DNA of 64,000 nt. Origin: an uncultured Acidobacteriota bacterium. GTDB lineage: Bacteria > Acidobacteriota > Blastocatellia > Pyrinomonadales > Pyrinomonadaceae. The first letter of the stretch is position 1. Every line of letters starts with the position of its first letter. Below the pieces are notes generated by a model. The model made no database searches. It saw only the letters and a program-made list of their open reading frames with translations, and had not been told where the DNA came from. A program made the position numbers and the translations under genes. Where the stretch lies: positions 1 through 64,000 of the forward strand of contig CALMYB010000026.1 of the NCBI GenBank assembly GCA_937873515.1, read 5' to 3'. This document shows, one piece after another, positions 20,065 through 32,826 of the stretch.

Positions 20065-20101
20065 AAAAAAGAGGTTCCGACTCAATTTTAGCCGAAACCT
20101 C
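20065..20101 (-). terminator. Strong rho-independent terminator after the CHRD/FG-GAP gene
   Basis: On the minus strand a 12-bp stem, GAGGTTTCGGCT and AGTCGGAACCTC (two G-U pairs), has a 7-base loop and is followed by six T. It begins 29 bases after the CHRD gene stop (20130), and the T-run ends four bases before the aldehyde dehydrogenase ATG at 20061. Confidence 0.85.
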
Positions 20102-20129
20102 AACCAAACTAAACTCAGCGAACTATTTC

Positions 20130-21515
20130 CTAACGAACATCGAAATTGTTGACGGGAAAATCGCCATTCATACCCCAACCGTTGACTATAAAATTACCGT
20201 TGAAGCTTCCAAGAGTATAGAAATTGCTGTTATTCGCTCCGTCGGCATTGGCGCGCCAAACAGAAATGTCGGTAACGCCGTCGCCGTCATAATCACCCTG
20301 CGTAGGACGATCGCTTGAAATTCCGAATTGAACGATCCTGACAGCGGAGTTTGAGCTATTTCGAATCCACCAGAACATCGGCGTTGTGCTCGTGGCTCCT
20401 GTCCGAACAGCTGCGACCTCGAACTTGCCGTCACCGTCATAGTCGCCGGGAACAATGTAGTCGGTACTGAAGTCGCCCCATGGGATCTGGGAGAAGGACG
20501 ACCCAGGTGCGCTGTGCAGAATAAAGTAAGTATTCGACGGGCTATGGCCAAACCGATAGACCGCAATGTCGAACTTCCCATCGCCGTCATAGTCGCCAGG
20601 GATCGGCGTATCGAATGTGGTTGAGCCGTTTCCGGTCAAGCCGAATCCGACGATCCTCCATGCGCCGTCTGAGCTCTGACTGATCCACCAAGTTGTTTGC
20701 GATGTCGCAGTTGCACCGTTACGGAAAATTGCGAGATCGGTCTTTCCGTCTCCGTCATAATCGCGCGCGACCGTTCGGTCCCCGTTGACGCCCCACGGCA
20801 GCCACTGAGCCGTAAAATCGGAACTTCTTAGAATGATGAAGAAGCTTTGTGCGCCCGGCGTCGCACCCGCCCGATAAAGCGCCATGTCGTCTTTTGCGTC
20901 GCCGTCATAGTCGCCAGGTGCAGGGAAATCAGTATTCGCATTACCGAAGTTGACTGTTTGATTAGATGCCGGTCCTTGACTGTTTCGATTCCAATACGTG
21001 ATCTGAGCCACTCCAGGCGGTGCGACATTCGGAAAGCGCAGGACGCTGTAGTCGGTCTTGCCGTCTGCGTCATAATCGAGCGGACGCTTCGCGGCAAGCT
21101 GTCCGCGGATCTCGCCTCCGGGGCGCGTCACTGAGTGAATATTGATATACGTTAGATGCGAGCGAAGCATCGTGATCTGCGCCGGAGTTATTGCTGAACT
21201 TCCGGATAGAGTTCCTGAAGTGTCGCCGACCAGCCCAAGGTTGATGATAACGGCGCCGTTCGCACCGATCCCAGCCGGACCGTGAATATGCGCCGCTGTC
21301 TGATTACCTGAAAGTCCCGAGAAAGTTACCGTGAAGCTGATTGTTCCTGCAGCCTCGTTCAGGAAGATTCGCCCGAAGCCGGTTGCCGTCGAAGAGTTTA
21401 CCGGCACCTCCTGCGCACTACTAAGATTCGCTGTAAATGTATCCGCGTACACGCTTGACGATACCGCAAGCAACAATCCAAAGATCATGCCCGCAAGTGC
21501 AAATTGATTTTTCAT
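20130..21515 (-). CDS. Secreted CHRD-domain protein with FG-GAP/VCBS-type repeats
   Basis: A 461-residue secreted protein with a signal peptide (1-24) and a CHRD domain at about 25-143 ([29 protein letters not shown]). At least six repeats follow, each with a calcium-loop motif such as [18 protein letters not shown] or DYDGDGKFD, probably closing a beta-propeller. GGAGGTAAGT precedes the ATG. Function is unknown; such proteins are common on acidobacterial and planctomycete surfaces. The repeats match the style of the partial protein at 1-2192. A strong terminator follows. Confidence 0.9.
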   Translation of the reverse strand: MKNQFALAGMIFGLLLAVSSSVYADTFTANLSSAQEVPVNSSTATGFGRIFLNEAAGTISFTVTFSGLSGNQTAAHIHGPAGIGANGAVIINLGLVGDTSGTLSGSSAITPAQITMLRSHLTYINIHSVTRPGGEIRGQLAAKRPLDYDADGKTDYSVLRFPNVAPPGVAQITYWNRNSQGPASNQTVNFGNANTDFPAPGDYDGDAKDDMALYRAGATPGAQSFFIILRSSDFTAQWLPWGVNGDRTVARDYDGDGKTDLAIFRNGATATSQTTWWISQSSDGAWRIVGFGLTGNGSTTFDTPIPGDYDGDGKFDIAVYRFGHSPSNTYFILHSAPGSSFSQIPWGDFSTDYIVPGDYDGDGKFEVAAVRTGATSTTPMFWWIRNSSNSAVRIVQFGISSDRPTQGDYDGDGVTDISVWRANADGANNSNFYTLGSFNGNFIVNGWGMNGDFPVNNFDVR

Positions 21516-21546
21516 ACTTACCTCCGGTCCAATGTGCCTAATTCTT

Positions 21547-21575
21547 AAAAACTCCCTTGCTCGAAGAACAAGGAG
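21547..21575 (-). terminator. Probable terminator downstream of htrA
   Basis: On the minus strand CTCCTTG and CAAGGGAG form a stem with one bulge and a 9-base loop, followed by TTTTT. It lies about 160 bases after the htrA stop and 32 bases before the CHRD gene start, so it could instead act in the CHRD leader. Confidence 0.5.
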
Positions 21576-21735
21576 CGCAACATGTGAGAGGTGAGAGGTG
21601 TGGGCGAGAAAAGAAAGCCGATCCCAGAACGAGAAACGTTAGTCACTTGTGTATCGTTAGTTTGCACCAACGGACTACGCCGTGTAAAGGACTATGTTTT
21701 TGTAACAAAAGAGACCTTCACTGAGAGAAGATAGA

Positions 21736-23211
21736 TCACTTCACGGTGAACTGGACAAGCCCTGTCTGCATACGCTTGAGCGCAGGATTATAGACGAGTA
21801 TCTGTAAGACGACGGGATCGCCCACCTTCAACTTTGATACGAAGGATGCAAATGCCCCAGCATTAGCGACGGGAAAACGGTTGATCTTCTGGATCAGATC
21901 GCCGCGGGAAAGTGCTTGGACGCCTGCAGATCCCTGAACATCTGTGATATAGCTTTCCGGATCGATATCCGTTACCACAAGCCCCGGATTCCCTTCGAAG
22001 ACCTTATATTTCTCACCTGCGGCGGCGACCGTGCTTAGCGTCAGGCCAAATGGTTTCTTAGGTACGGCCCTGCCATCGACAGGCAGAACCTTGCCGTCGT
22101 TATCGCCGATGGCTGCCGAAACTGACGGCCTTTCGCCGAGTTTGACGCTAACCACCTTTTTCTCGAGCTTATCGCCGACCTCGCGAAGATATTCGATCGT
22201 CACGGTTCGATCGGGCGGCGTACTCGCAACCTTATCGATCAGATCCTGAGCCGACTTGATCGCGTTGCCGTTGAAAACGACGATAATGTCGCCAGTCTTG
22301 AGTCCGGCCATTGAGGCCGGGCCGCTCTTATCGCGGATGTCCGTGATAAATGCGCCGCGAAGGTCTCCAAGCCCGTAAACTTGTGCAAATTCAGACTTTA
22401 CTGAATCAAGATATGCCCCAAGATAGCCGCGGCTGACCTTTCCATTTGCAACGATCTGCTCGTAAACGCGCGCTGCCTCGTGAGACGGCAATGCAAAGCC
22501 GACACCTGAAAATTCGCCCGTCTGCGTTGCTATCTGCGAATTCACGCCGATGACCTCGCCCTGCATATTTACGAGCGGCCCGCCTGAGTTTCCAGGGTTG
22601 ATGACCGCGTCGGTCTGGATGAAACGTTGGAACGCCGACGCTCCGGGCGTATCACGCTGAGTTTGCGAAATTATGCCGGCACTCACGCTCTTTGCGAGGC
22701 CGAAGGGTGAGCCTATCGCAAGTACCCAATCACCGACCTTCATCTTGTCCGAATCACCGAACTTCGCTGCCGGAAGTTCGCGTCCCGCGTCTATCTTCAA
22801 TACCGCGAGGTCAGTTTCGTCGTCAACGCCGATCACGCGTGCAGTGAATTCTTCACCCGTATCGAGTTTGACGGTCAGCCGAGCGCTTTCCGAAACAACG
22901 TGGTTGTTGGTAACGATGTAGCCGGCCTTATCAACGATGAAACCGCTCCCGACGTGGTAAACGGGACGCTGCGGCGCTTGCCGCCGAAGAAAGTCGAGAA
23001 CATCGTCATCAGCGTCGGGTTTACCGGCAGTCGGCGGGATGGCCGCCGCCACGCGGCCTTTTGCTTCGATGCTGACAACAAACGGCTCGGCCCTTTCGGC
23101 GATCGCGGCAAAGGAAGCCGGCACATCTTGCTGGGCAGCAACGGGAAGCAAAGAGGCGGCAAAAAAGAGTACGGTGAATGAAATTGCGCAACGCAGTTGA
23201 ATTCGGGGCAT
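21736..23211 (-). CDS. Periplasmic serine protease, HtrA/DegP family with two PDZ domains
   Basis: A 491-residue envelope quality-control protease. After a signal peptide (1-26) the trypsin-like domain shows His104 (TNNHVV), Asp134 (ETDLAVLK) and Ser209 (NPGNSGGP). PDZ1 spans about 265-360 (YLGAYLDSV, GLKTGDIIVVFNG) and PDZ2 about 390-490 (GDLIQKINRFPV). The length and two PDZ domains match DegP/DegQ-type proteins. It is a single-gene unit between the CHRD gene and an alcohol dehydrogenase, all leftward. Confidence 0.94.
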   Translation of the reverse strand: MPRIQLRCAISFTVLFFAASLLPVAAQQDVPASFAAIAERAEPFVVSIEAKGRVAAAIPPTAGKPDADDDVLDFLRRQAPQRPVYHVGSGFIVDKAGYIVTNNHVVSESARLTVKLDTGEEFTARVIGVDDETDLAVLKIDAGRELPAAKFGDSDKMKVGDWVLAIGSPFGLAKSVSAGIISQTQRDTPGASAFQRFIQTDAVINPGNSGGPLVNMQGEVIGVNSQIATQTGEFSGVGFALPSHEAARVYEQIVANGKVSRGYLGAYLDSVKSEFAQVYGLGDLRGAFITDIRDKSGPASMAGLKTGDIIVVFNGNAIKSAQDLIDKVASTPPDRTVTIEYLREVGDKLEKKVVSVKLGERPSVSAAIGDNDGKVLPVDGRAVPKKPFGLTLSTVAAAGEKYKVFEGNPGLVVTDIDPESYITDVQGSAGVQALSRGDLIQKINRFPVANAGAFASFVSKLKVGDPVVLQILVYNPALKRMQTGLVQFTVK

Positions 23212-23278
23212 AAAACAGAAGTTCCTCGATCAAAAACTCTGATTATGATTCTAGCAAATCGGTTGTAACAAATGGGTG

Positions 23279-24238
23279 CTACGGGCGAAGGAAGATCTTT
23301 AGCACGCCGGGTTCGGCAGCTCGTCGCATCGCGGCAACGCCGTCCGCAAGTTGAAATTCATCCGAGATCATCGGCGAAAGATCGATCTGGCCGCGTTCGA
23401 GAAGCTTTAGTGCGGGTTCGAACCGTCCGCATCGCGACCCGACGATCGTTATCTCGTCAACGACCACGCGCGATGCAGCCCATTTCGGTTCGCCGCTGAA
23501 CGTACTCTTGAGCACGATCTTGCCGCGCGGCCTTACGAGATCAAGAGCGGTCGCAAAACCCGACTCGGAACCGCTCGCTTCGACAACGACATCGAAAGTT
23601 CGTTGGGCTGCCGCGTCCAATTCGGCGAGGTGGCACGTCGCCACACCGGCGGCTTCCGCGATCGCGAGTTTCTCTTTATGCTTGCCGACCAGTAAGGCGT
23701 TCCTCGATGCTGCACCATACGAAAGAGCGATCAGAAGTCCAAGCTTGCCGTCTCCGATGATCGCGACCCGCATATGATGAGCAAGCGGAACCTGCTCATA
23801 AATGCCATATGCAGCGGCCAAAGGCTCGATAAAGACAGCCTGTTCATCAGGAACGGTGTCAGGCACAGGGATCAGATTTCCTGGCGGGAGCGAAAGGAAT
23901 TCCGCGTGCGCGCCGTCTCTCCCGTGAATACCGAGGACCGTTCGCGTCAGACAATGACGCGGATCTTTTGCACGGCATAGAGGACAATTGCCGCAGCCCG
24001 CATTTATCTCACCGACGACACGCCGGCCTTCAAGGCCCCTGCCCGGCGGAGCTTTTTCCACGATACCGACGAACTCGTGCCCAAGCGTTCCCTCAAAACC
24101 CGCGTAGCCTCTTGCGATCTCGAGATCAGTGTTGCAAATACCTGAGAGCAAGACGCGTACAAGAGCCTCATCTTCCTGCGACGGAACCGGAACTTCCGCA
24201 ATATTTACTTGCCCGTTTTTGAACTGCAACGCCTTCAT
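23279..24238 (-). CDS. Zinc-dependent medium-chain alcohol dehydrogenase
   Basis: A 319-residue MDR-superfamily enzyme. The catalytic zinc site is GICNTD (Cys about 35) and GHE (His about 54). The structural zinc loop has four Cys in CGNCPLCRAKDPRHC. The Rossmann segment IIGDGKLGLL (about 158-167) binds NAD(P). It is somewhat shorter than typical family members (about 340-350). Similar proteins include sorbitol- and threonine-dehydrogenase-like enzymes; the substrate is not evident. It is divergent from the small operon at 24327. Confidence 0.9.
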   Translation of the reverse strand: MKALQFKNGQVNIAEVPVPSQEDEALVRVLLSGICNTDLEIARGYAGFEGTLGHEFVGIVEKAPPGRGLEGRRVVGEINAGCGNCPLCRAKDPRHCLTRTVLGIHGRDGAHAEFLSLPPGNLIPVPDTVPDEQAVFIEPLAAAYGIYEQVPLAHHMRVAIIGDGKLGLLIALSYGAASRNALLVGKHKEKLAIAEAAGVATCHLAELDAAAQRTFDVVVEASGSESGFATALDLVRPRGKIVLKSTFSGEPKWAASRVVVDEITIVGSRCGRFEPALKLLERGQIDLSPMISDEFQLADGVAAMRRAAEPGVLKIFLRP

Positions 24239-24326
24239 TTATAAGAATATTTTACTGCAATGATTGGTATTTTCCTCGCGGGAACTTATACTTCAACCTT
24301 AATAACTTTGATCAGGAATATTACCT

Positions 24327-24932
24327 ATGCTCAGAATCCTTCTCTGCATCTTTGCACTTCTTGCCGTTGGAATGACCTTTTCGTGCAGTTCCGCTCCGGC
24401 TGCTCCGGGTTCGGTGGGTGATTCGCCGACCGAGGCGTACAAGCGCCTTTATCAGGCCGTAAAGGCAAAGAACACCGATCAGATCAAGGCCGAAATGACA
24501 CAGGCAACGCAGCAATTCGTCGGGGCAGCGGCTGAAAAGTACAAGAAACCGGTCGAGCAGGTCTATGAAAATGGCCTGACGGGCACCACGTTTGCGAGCT
24601 CAATGCCGCAGATCCGGGACGAGCGTGTGAACGGCGATATGGGTGCGGTCGAAGTGTGGAATTCAAAGGATAGCCACTGGGAGGACCTGCCGTTCATGAA
24701 AGAAGACGGTGTATGGAAGCTCGCCGTCGGCAACATTTATCAGGGTTCTTATAAGTCCCCGGGCCCGGGCCGCGATCAACGCGAAAAGATGGCGGCGAAT
24801 GCCGCCGGCCAACATCCGGTCGAACTCCCGCAAGCAAATATGAGCAACGTCAACGTCGTCAAGGTTCCGATGCCGGAGGCAAATGCTAACACGTCTGTGA
24901 ATACGAACGTCAGGCCGGCGGTCCGGAAATGA
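24327..24932 (+). CDS. Putative lipoprotein of unknown function, NTF2-like/DUF4878-type
   Basis: This 201-residue protein has an N-terminal signal with Cys20 in an imperfect lipobox (TFSC). Residues about 33-140 look like a small NTF2-like domain of the DUF4878 kind (SPTEAYKRLYQAVKAKN, then strands ending DGVWKLAVG). The C-terminal third is low-complexity, rich in Asn, Val and Pro. Such domains are often ligand-binding or structural envelope modules; no function is proposed. AGGAA lies 9 bases before the ATG. It overlaps the next gene by four bases (ATGA). Confidence 0.75.
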   Translation: MLRILLCIFALLAVGMTFSCSSAPAAPGSVGDSPTEAYKRLYQAVKAKNTDQIKAEMTQATQQFVGAAAEKYKKPVEQVYENGLTGTTFASSMPQIRDERVNGDMGAVEVWNSKDSHWEDLPFMKEDGVWKLAVGNIYQGSYKSPGPGRDQREKMAANAAGQHPVELPQANMSNVNVVKVPMPEANANTSVNTNVRPAVRK

Positions 24933-25276
24933 TCGACATCGGTACATTTAGCGACACGCTCGCGCAATATCGAAAGCACGGCTGGCAGCTTGCCCGCCTG
25001 CTCGTAAACGGCGAACCGAGCCCTGAGCTCTCAGGCCTCATAGGAAGTGCGTCGGTTCACGATGCCGCGTTCGATGCCGCATGGTTCACGCGATCGGCAC
25101 GTCCCGGCACGATCACTTGGGAACTTCGATACCTTGGCCCATCACCGCTCGCTCTCGTATCGGTCGTTGCTGAAGACGCCGAACTTGAATCAGAACTCGA
25201 ATTTCAACAGGAAAGACTGCTCGAAATGATCTCCCGAAAAATGCCGGGCGAAGAGGCAAAGAACGGAACATCTTGA
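24929..25276 (+). CDS. Small protein of unknown function
   Basis: A 115-residue soluble protein, not recognised. It has no signal peptide or membrane helix. The middle has an aromatic beta-like stretch (FDAAWFTRS, WELRYLGPS) and the C-terminal 35 residues are acidic and probably helical (AEDAELESELEFQQERL). Its start overlaps the previous stop (ATGA), which supports it being a real, coupled gene. Confidence 0.65.
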   Translation: MIDIGTFSDTLAQYRKHGWQLARLLVNGEPSPELSGLIGSASVHDAAFDAAWFTRSARPGTITWELRYLGPSPLALVSVVAEDAELESELEFQQERLLEMISRKMPGEEAKNGTS

Positions 25277-25287
25277 CAAGACGGGCA

Positions 25288-25306
25288 ATCGGATTCAGAA
25301 TCTGAT
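25288..25306. promoter_or_regulatory. Imperfect 19-bp palindrome before the gene at 25318
   Basis: ATCGGATTC and GAATCTGAT are inverted around a single A with one mismatch. TTGACA hexamers lie at 25273-25278 and 25309-25314. The palindrome could be an operator for the downstream gene, but no good -10 box was found at the right distance. Confidence 0.35.
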
Positions 25307-25317
25307 TGTTGACAGTT

Positions 25318-25931
25318 ATGATCAAGGATCTGGGCGGCAGAGTTGCCACCGTTTGGGAAACGCTGCGGCCTGTAACAAAAGAGATGTTGGTTGGTGAAAT
25401 GCGATCCGAGCCCGCATCTGCAAAAACCTCTCGCCCTCATTACGATGCTCACGCCGATTGGGAACTCAGTTCTCTGCTCTCTGCCTTGGATGAGCTGTCG
25501 GCATCAAATGCTGTAAAGAATGATGCTTCGAAGATGAACGAGATGTCGCAGCTTGCGGCCGTCTGCGTCCGTATGCTCGAGACGCAGTCTGCATCTGCGG
25601 AGATCTTTATCCAACTGGCAACGCGTGCCGTCCGCAACAATGATTTTGCACAGCTTGACCAACTGTCCGACCGACTCGCCGAGCGATATTCGGCAAGCGA
25701 GATCGCGGAGGTCATTCGACAGACCACATCACCTCAGATCCGCGCTATCGCGCACGAAACTCTTTCGATGCTGCCGGTCTCTGCTCTGGAACCGCTTTTG
25801 AGCGATTCCTTGTACGGTGATATTGCGATAAGCGCGGTTTCTCAGAAGGCCTACGAATTCGACTCCGAAGAGGCTCTCGCAGCCCTTGAACGAATGCGTT
25901 TCGACCCTTTCGATCATGACGGCGTCGATAA

Positions 25932-25935
<4 letters not shown>
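25318..25935 (+). CDS. Helical-repeat protein of unknown function
   Basis: A 205-residue, mostly alpha-helical protein, not assigned to a family. Regular amphipathic helix pairs (about residues 45-195) suggest HEAT- or TPR-like packing. There is no signal or membrane segment. ATG at 25318 is preferred over the TTG four codons upstream. Its last four bases overlap the end of the convergent glyA. It follows the two unknown genes at 24327-25276 by 41 bases and may be part of that unit. Confidence 0.65.
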
Positions 25936-27203
<1,268 letters not shown>

Positions 27204-27449
27204 TATTTCGTTGTTTCTCCCTTCAACCGAGCATCGAACTTGAAATCACGTACTTTACCAAGCATTATCGCTCGAAAGTTGCGGTGTTGCACGTTCACAA
27301 GATAGTTTGATTCGGATGGGATCACGGCTGAGGGTATTTCCGGCACTACGAACTGTGCTGAGGCCCTTCATTCGTCACGATCTTTGCCACAGAGCCAACG
27401 TCGCCGGTGCCCCTCGCCCATAGCAAAAGACCTATGCCATTTCGGCAGC

Positions 27450-27794
27450 CTAGTCGGACTCGTCAGCCTCCTCCTTATTAAATACAAAAAGATAGAGCAA
27501 GACATAGGCACTTAAGATGGTCCCAAGCGGAACTGCTCCGATGGCACAGAGAACAAAGATAAGCCCAGGCGTCTTCGGATCGTATTCCCTTTGCCATATC
27601 ATATGTCCCGCGAAGAGGCTGGCAAGACAAATTATGATCGCGCTAAGTACGGTCGGCACAAAGAACTGTCCAAGGCTTTGCAGAGTCCCCCAAGTCGTCC
27701 AAAGCAGGTTGACGACTCCGAAGGCCTGGAAGATCCCAAATCCGAATAGGGCGTACCCTAAGATCTGTGAGTGTTGAAATGGAGTGATCTTCAT
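27450..27794 (-). CDS. Small membrane protein of unknown function
   Basis: A 114-residue hydrophobic protein with three or four predicted helices (about 8-32, 41-63, 75-104) and a short acidic C-terminus (EEADESD). It has no named motif. Codon use resembles that of the neighbours less closely and the region around it (27204-28130) is AT-richer and has no other conserved gene, so acquisition or rapid divergence is possible. Confidence 0.6.
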   Translation of the reverse strand: MKITPFQHSQILGYALFGFGIFQAFGVVNLLWTTWGTLQSLGQFFVPTVLSAIIICLASLFAGHMIWQREYDPKTPGLIFVLCAIGAVPLGTILSAYVLLYLFVFNKEEADESD

Positions 27795-27908
27795 ATTCTT
27801 TAGTCGTGCGTTAGGTCTAAGCCGCGAGCCTTTGGCATCTCGAAGCCGTACATTTCCTTAAAGACGGATAGATAAATATGGGCGTATACCCCGCGCGAGT
27901 GGCTAAGC

Positions 27909-28127
27909 CTAGTTGAGAAGGATGCATTCAGTCGGTGTCAGCCCATGAATTCGGCGGAAGATAAAGGATCGCTGCTCTTCCGGTGTAAGGCCTTGCGGCA
28001 TACCGATCTTTGCAAACTCCTTCGCATCCTCGTACATCTCCGCGCACATCAGGATCCGCTCCTCGACCGTCTTCGACATTACGATATCTCGAGCTATTCG
28101 CTTTGCTGATCGTGTTGTATCTTCCAT
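27909..28127 (-). CDS. Small protein paired with the nucleotidyltransferase (possible accessory or toxin-antitoxin partner)
   Basis: A 72-residue soluble protein. Its pattern (residues RILMCAEMYEDAKEF, then GLTPEEQRSFIFRRIHG) resembles small proteins often found beside DUF6036-type nucleotidyltransferase genes in Acidobacteria, cyanobacteria and Chloroflexi; I recall the pattern but cannot search for it. Its start overlaps the end of the nucleotidyltransferase gene by 34 bases, so the two are translated together. It is not a HEPN protein by any motif I can see. Confidence 0.65.
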   Translation of the reverse strand: MEDTTRSAKRIARDIVMSKTVEERILMCAEMYEDAKEFAKIGMPQGLTPEEQRSFIFRRIHGLTPTECILLN

Positions 28128-28675
28128 TGCTCAACCTCGCTCCATATTCCAAGAAGGTTCAAACGCCGAATCCAGCCTGCAACATACTCGGAATCATATT
28201 CCGAGTCGGTAAGATTCGCAATATCCCTGATCTGCATCTCGGAGTGTGAATCCTTTGCCCAATCAAGTTTAGCTAAGATAAGGTCTTCCTTTGTCGTCGT
28301 CCAAAACTCAAGCTCACGCACTTTTACTTTATAGCGGCGGGAGAAACTCTGTTTTGCGAACTCTGTATCCTTTGGGAAGATACAATCGATCTTGCCGCCG
28401 TGAGTCTGGCTAATGATATTGAACATCGACTTCCTGTCGAGGGCCCGGCGCACGGACTCGTCACTAACGTAATACTCGTCTTTGAACCGGTTAAAGAATG
28501 CCCCAACGTCCTTACGTGCCAGCTGCACGACGACATCAATATCACGCGTCATTCTGACCTCGCCGTACGCGCTCATCGCATATGAACCCGTGACCATATA
28601 TGCGATGCCAAGCTCGTTCATCTTTTGAACGAAGTCGCTCAAGGTATCGATCATTGAAACGCCCATATTCGCCAT
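28094..28675 (-). CDS. Nucleotidyltransferase-fold protein (AbiEii/DUF6036-like)
   Basis: A 193-residue protein of the polymerase-beta nucleotidyltransferase superfamily. The GSYAMSAYG segment (about 31-39) is the GS motif and RDIDVVV (about 44-50) gives the two metal-binding Asp. KIDCIF (about 95-100) supplies the third acidic position. The C-terminal KEDLILAKLDWA is typical of DUF6036/AbiEii-like members. Start choice is the first ATG; an in-frame ATG eight codons later is also possible. Its end overlaps the 72-residue gene. Confidence 0.8.
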   Translation of the reverse strand: MANMGVSMIDTLSDFVQKMNELGIAYMVTGSYAMSAYGEVRMTRDIDVVVQLARKDVGAFFNRFKDEYYVSDESVRRALDRKSMFNIISQTHGGKIDCIFPKDTEFAKQSFSRRYKVKVRELEFWTTTKEDLILAKLDWAKDSHSEMQIRDIANLTDSEYDSEYVAGWIRRLNLLGIWSEVEQWKIQHDQQSE

Positions 28676-28744
28676 TTCTCGCTAAGTGCTTACCAAAAGA
28701 ATTCTCTCGGCGGAAACTCGCCGTCCAAAATGCTCGCAACATGC

Positions 28745-31531
<2,787 letters not shown>

Positions 31532-31535
<4 letters not shown>

Positions 31536-31774
31536 AGATCCTTGGCCTTGAGTCGCTGTGCCTGATATGCCTTTAGGGTTGGATCGACAGAGGTGTCTAT
31601 CTCAGCGCAAGCGGCATTGATGCGTGCGATCAACTCTTCCTCATCATACTCCTCGCTAAGCCTCTTTACGCCAAGTGCAAACACGGCGCTTCGCGAGATC
31701 TTGAGCTGCTTGGCGAGTTTTTCACTTAACCGGAAGACATCAGATGGTATTGAAATAGCCGTCTTCGTATTCAT
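31532..31774 (-). CDS. mazE: Ribbon-helix-helix-type antitoxin of the mazF pair
   Basis: An 80-residue protein. The N-terminal half (TAISIPSDVFRLSEKLAKQL, then KISRSAVFALGVKRL) fits a ribbon-helix-helix DNA-binding fold. The acidic C-terminal half (EEELIARINAACAEID and beyond) would wrap the toxin. The order antitoxin-toxin with a four-base overlap is normal. Two overlapping palindromes and a sigma70-type promoter sit directly upstream, and the -10 box is only seven bases from the ATG, so the mRNA may be leaderless. Confidence 0.85.
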
Positions 31775-31780
31775 ACCCTA

Positions 31781-31810
31781 AGTATAACGGTAGTTATACC
31801 GTTCAGTCAA
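31781..31810 (-). promoter_or_regulatory. mazEF promoter with built-in operator
   Basis: On the minus strand TTGACT (31810-31805) and TATACT (31786-31781) are 18 bases apart. The spacer and -10 box carry two overlapping perfect inverted repeats: AACGGTA-GTTA-TACCGTT (31786-31803) and GTATAAC-GGTA-GTTATAC (31782-31799). Expected transcription start is at or within a base of the ATG (31774). The layout fits autorepression by the antitoxin. The -35 box overlaps the last codons of the upstream Rieske gene. Confidence 0.8.
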
Positions 31811-32823
31811 TCAAGAAATTCCGCGATAAGGCAGTGAAAATGATGCGTTCCCTGCTCGCGTGTGGGCGAATATCGGCCGTGAGTATAGTATCGCGAGCGG
31901 ATGCCGCGTTGGACGCTTTCGACGACCGCCTCGTCTTCCATCTCCACGCCGTGAAGGTCAGACCCGGCACCGTGATCGAGCTTCGACACATCGCCGACAT
32001 AGGTCAAAAACTCCACTATCGTCTCGCTTGGGGAAAGCGGCCGAACCGCATTTACCGACACGCCCCAAGGGTAAAAATTGAACATCAGATTCGGAAAGAT
32101 AAAAAGATAGTTTGCGGCGACGTTGCCGGCCGCATCGTAACCGGTCTGCAAGCTGGAATATCGGAACGTCTCGGTCGTGTATGTGCCGTAATCGACGATC
32201 TCATTCAGTCCTTTGTGGACATACGGGATGTGAAAGCCCTCGAGATAATTCTCGCAATAGAGCGCCCAATGAGCATTAACTCGATACTCGCGTTTCGCTG
32301 TCAGTTTCAATTCTCCGCTGCTGACGGTGATCCTGGATGCCGCTTCCCCGACGAAAACGTCGAGACCGTCCTGAGGATCGAGCGAGGTGAACAGAAAGCC
32401 GTTCCAATTTGCGAGCGGCAACCGCTCGAGGTCGTCCGCCTCGGACGGGAAATTCTCCACACCGTCGAACTCGGACATTGAAAGAAACTTTCCGTCCAGC
32501 GAAAATCGGCGTCCGTGGTAGCCGCACCGAATCAGATTTGCGTTGCAGGACTCTTCAACAAGGATCTTGCCGCGATGCGTGCAAACATTCGAAAGGCAGC
32601 GTAATTCGTCGCCGTCCCTTGTGAGCAAGACAGGTTCGTCTAGAACGCCGGGCAGGATCGTCGTTGGCCACAGCCCGCCAACTTCGCTTTCGCGGCAAAG
32701 AAAATGCCAGCTTCGCGCAAAGATCCTTTCTTTTGAAAGTTCGAAAAACTCTGGCTCGAGATAGAAGTCGGACGAAAGCGTGCTTGCTCTGCGAATGTCG
32801 GGCTCGATCTCGAAATGCGCCAT
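31807..32823 (-). CDS. Rieske-type aromatic-ring-hydroxylating oxygenase, alpha subunit-like
   Basis: A 338-residue oxygenase. The Rieske [2Fe-2S] site is CTHRG (Cys, His; about 82-86) and CGYHG (about 100-104). The mononuclear-iron site begins with the two His of EGFHIPYVH (about 196-204). No beta-subunit or reductase gene is nearby. Single-component-like members of this group act on choline-, carnitine- or aromatic-type substrates; none can be chosen here. Its stop lies within the mazEF promoter and its start is three bases past the GNAT gene, so these two form an operon. Confidence 0.9.
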   Translation of the reverse strand: MAHFEIEPDIRRASTLSSDFYLEPEFFELSKERIFARSWHFLCRESEVGGLWPTTILPGVLDEPVLLTRDGDELRCLSNVCTHRGKILVEESCNANLIRCGYHGRRFSLDGKFLSMSEFDGVENFPSEADDLERLPLANWNGFLFTSLDPQDGLDVFVGEAASRITVSSGELKLTAKREYRVNAHWALYCENYLEGFHIPYVHKGLNEIVDYGTYTTETFRYSSLQTGYDAAGNVAANYLFIFPNLMFNFYPWGVSVNAVRPLSPSETIVEFLTYVGDVSKLDHGAGSDLHGVEMEDEAVVESVQRGIRSRYYTHGRYSPTREQGTHHFHCLIAEFLD

Positions 32824-32826
32824 TGT

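Noticed and set aside
20062..20178. Longer N-terminus of the aldehyde dehydrogenase from 20178
   Set aside because: The extension overlaps the end of the CHRD gene and the terminator, and is not family-like.
27204..27449. Possible tRNA or riboswitch before glyA
   Set aside because: I checked for cloverleaf arms and for a glycine or similar aptamer core and saw none.
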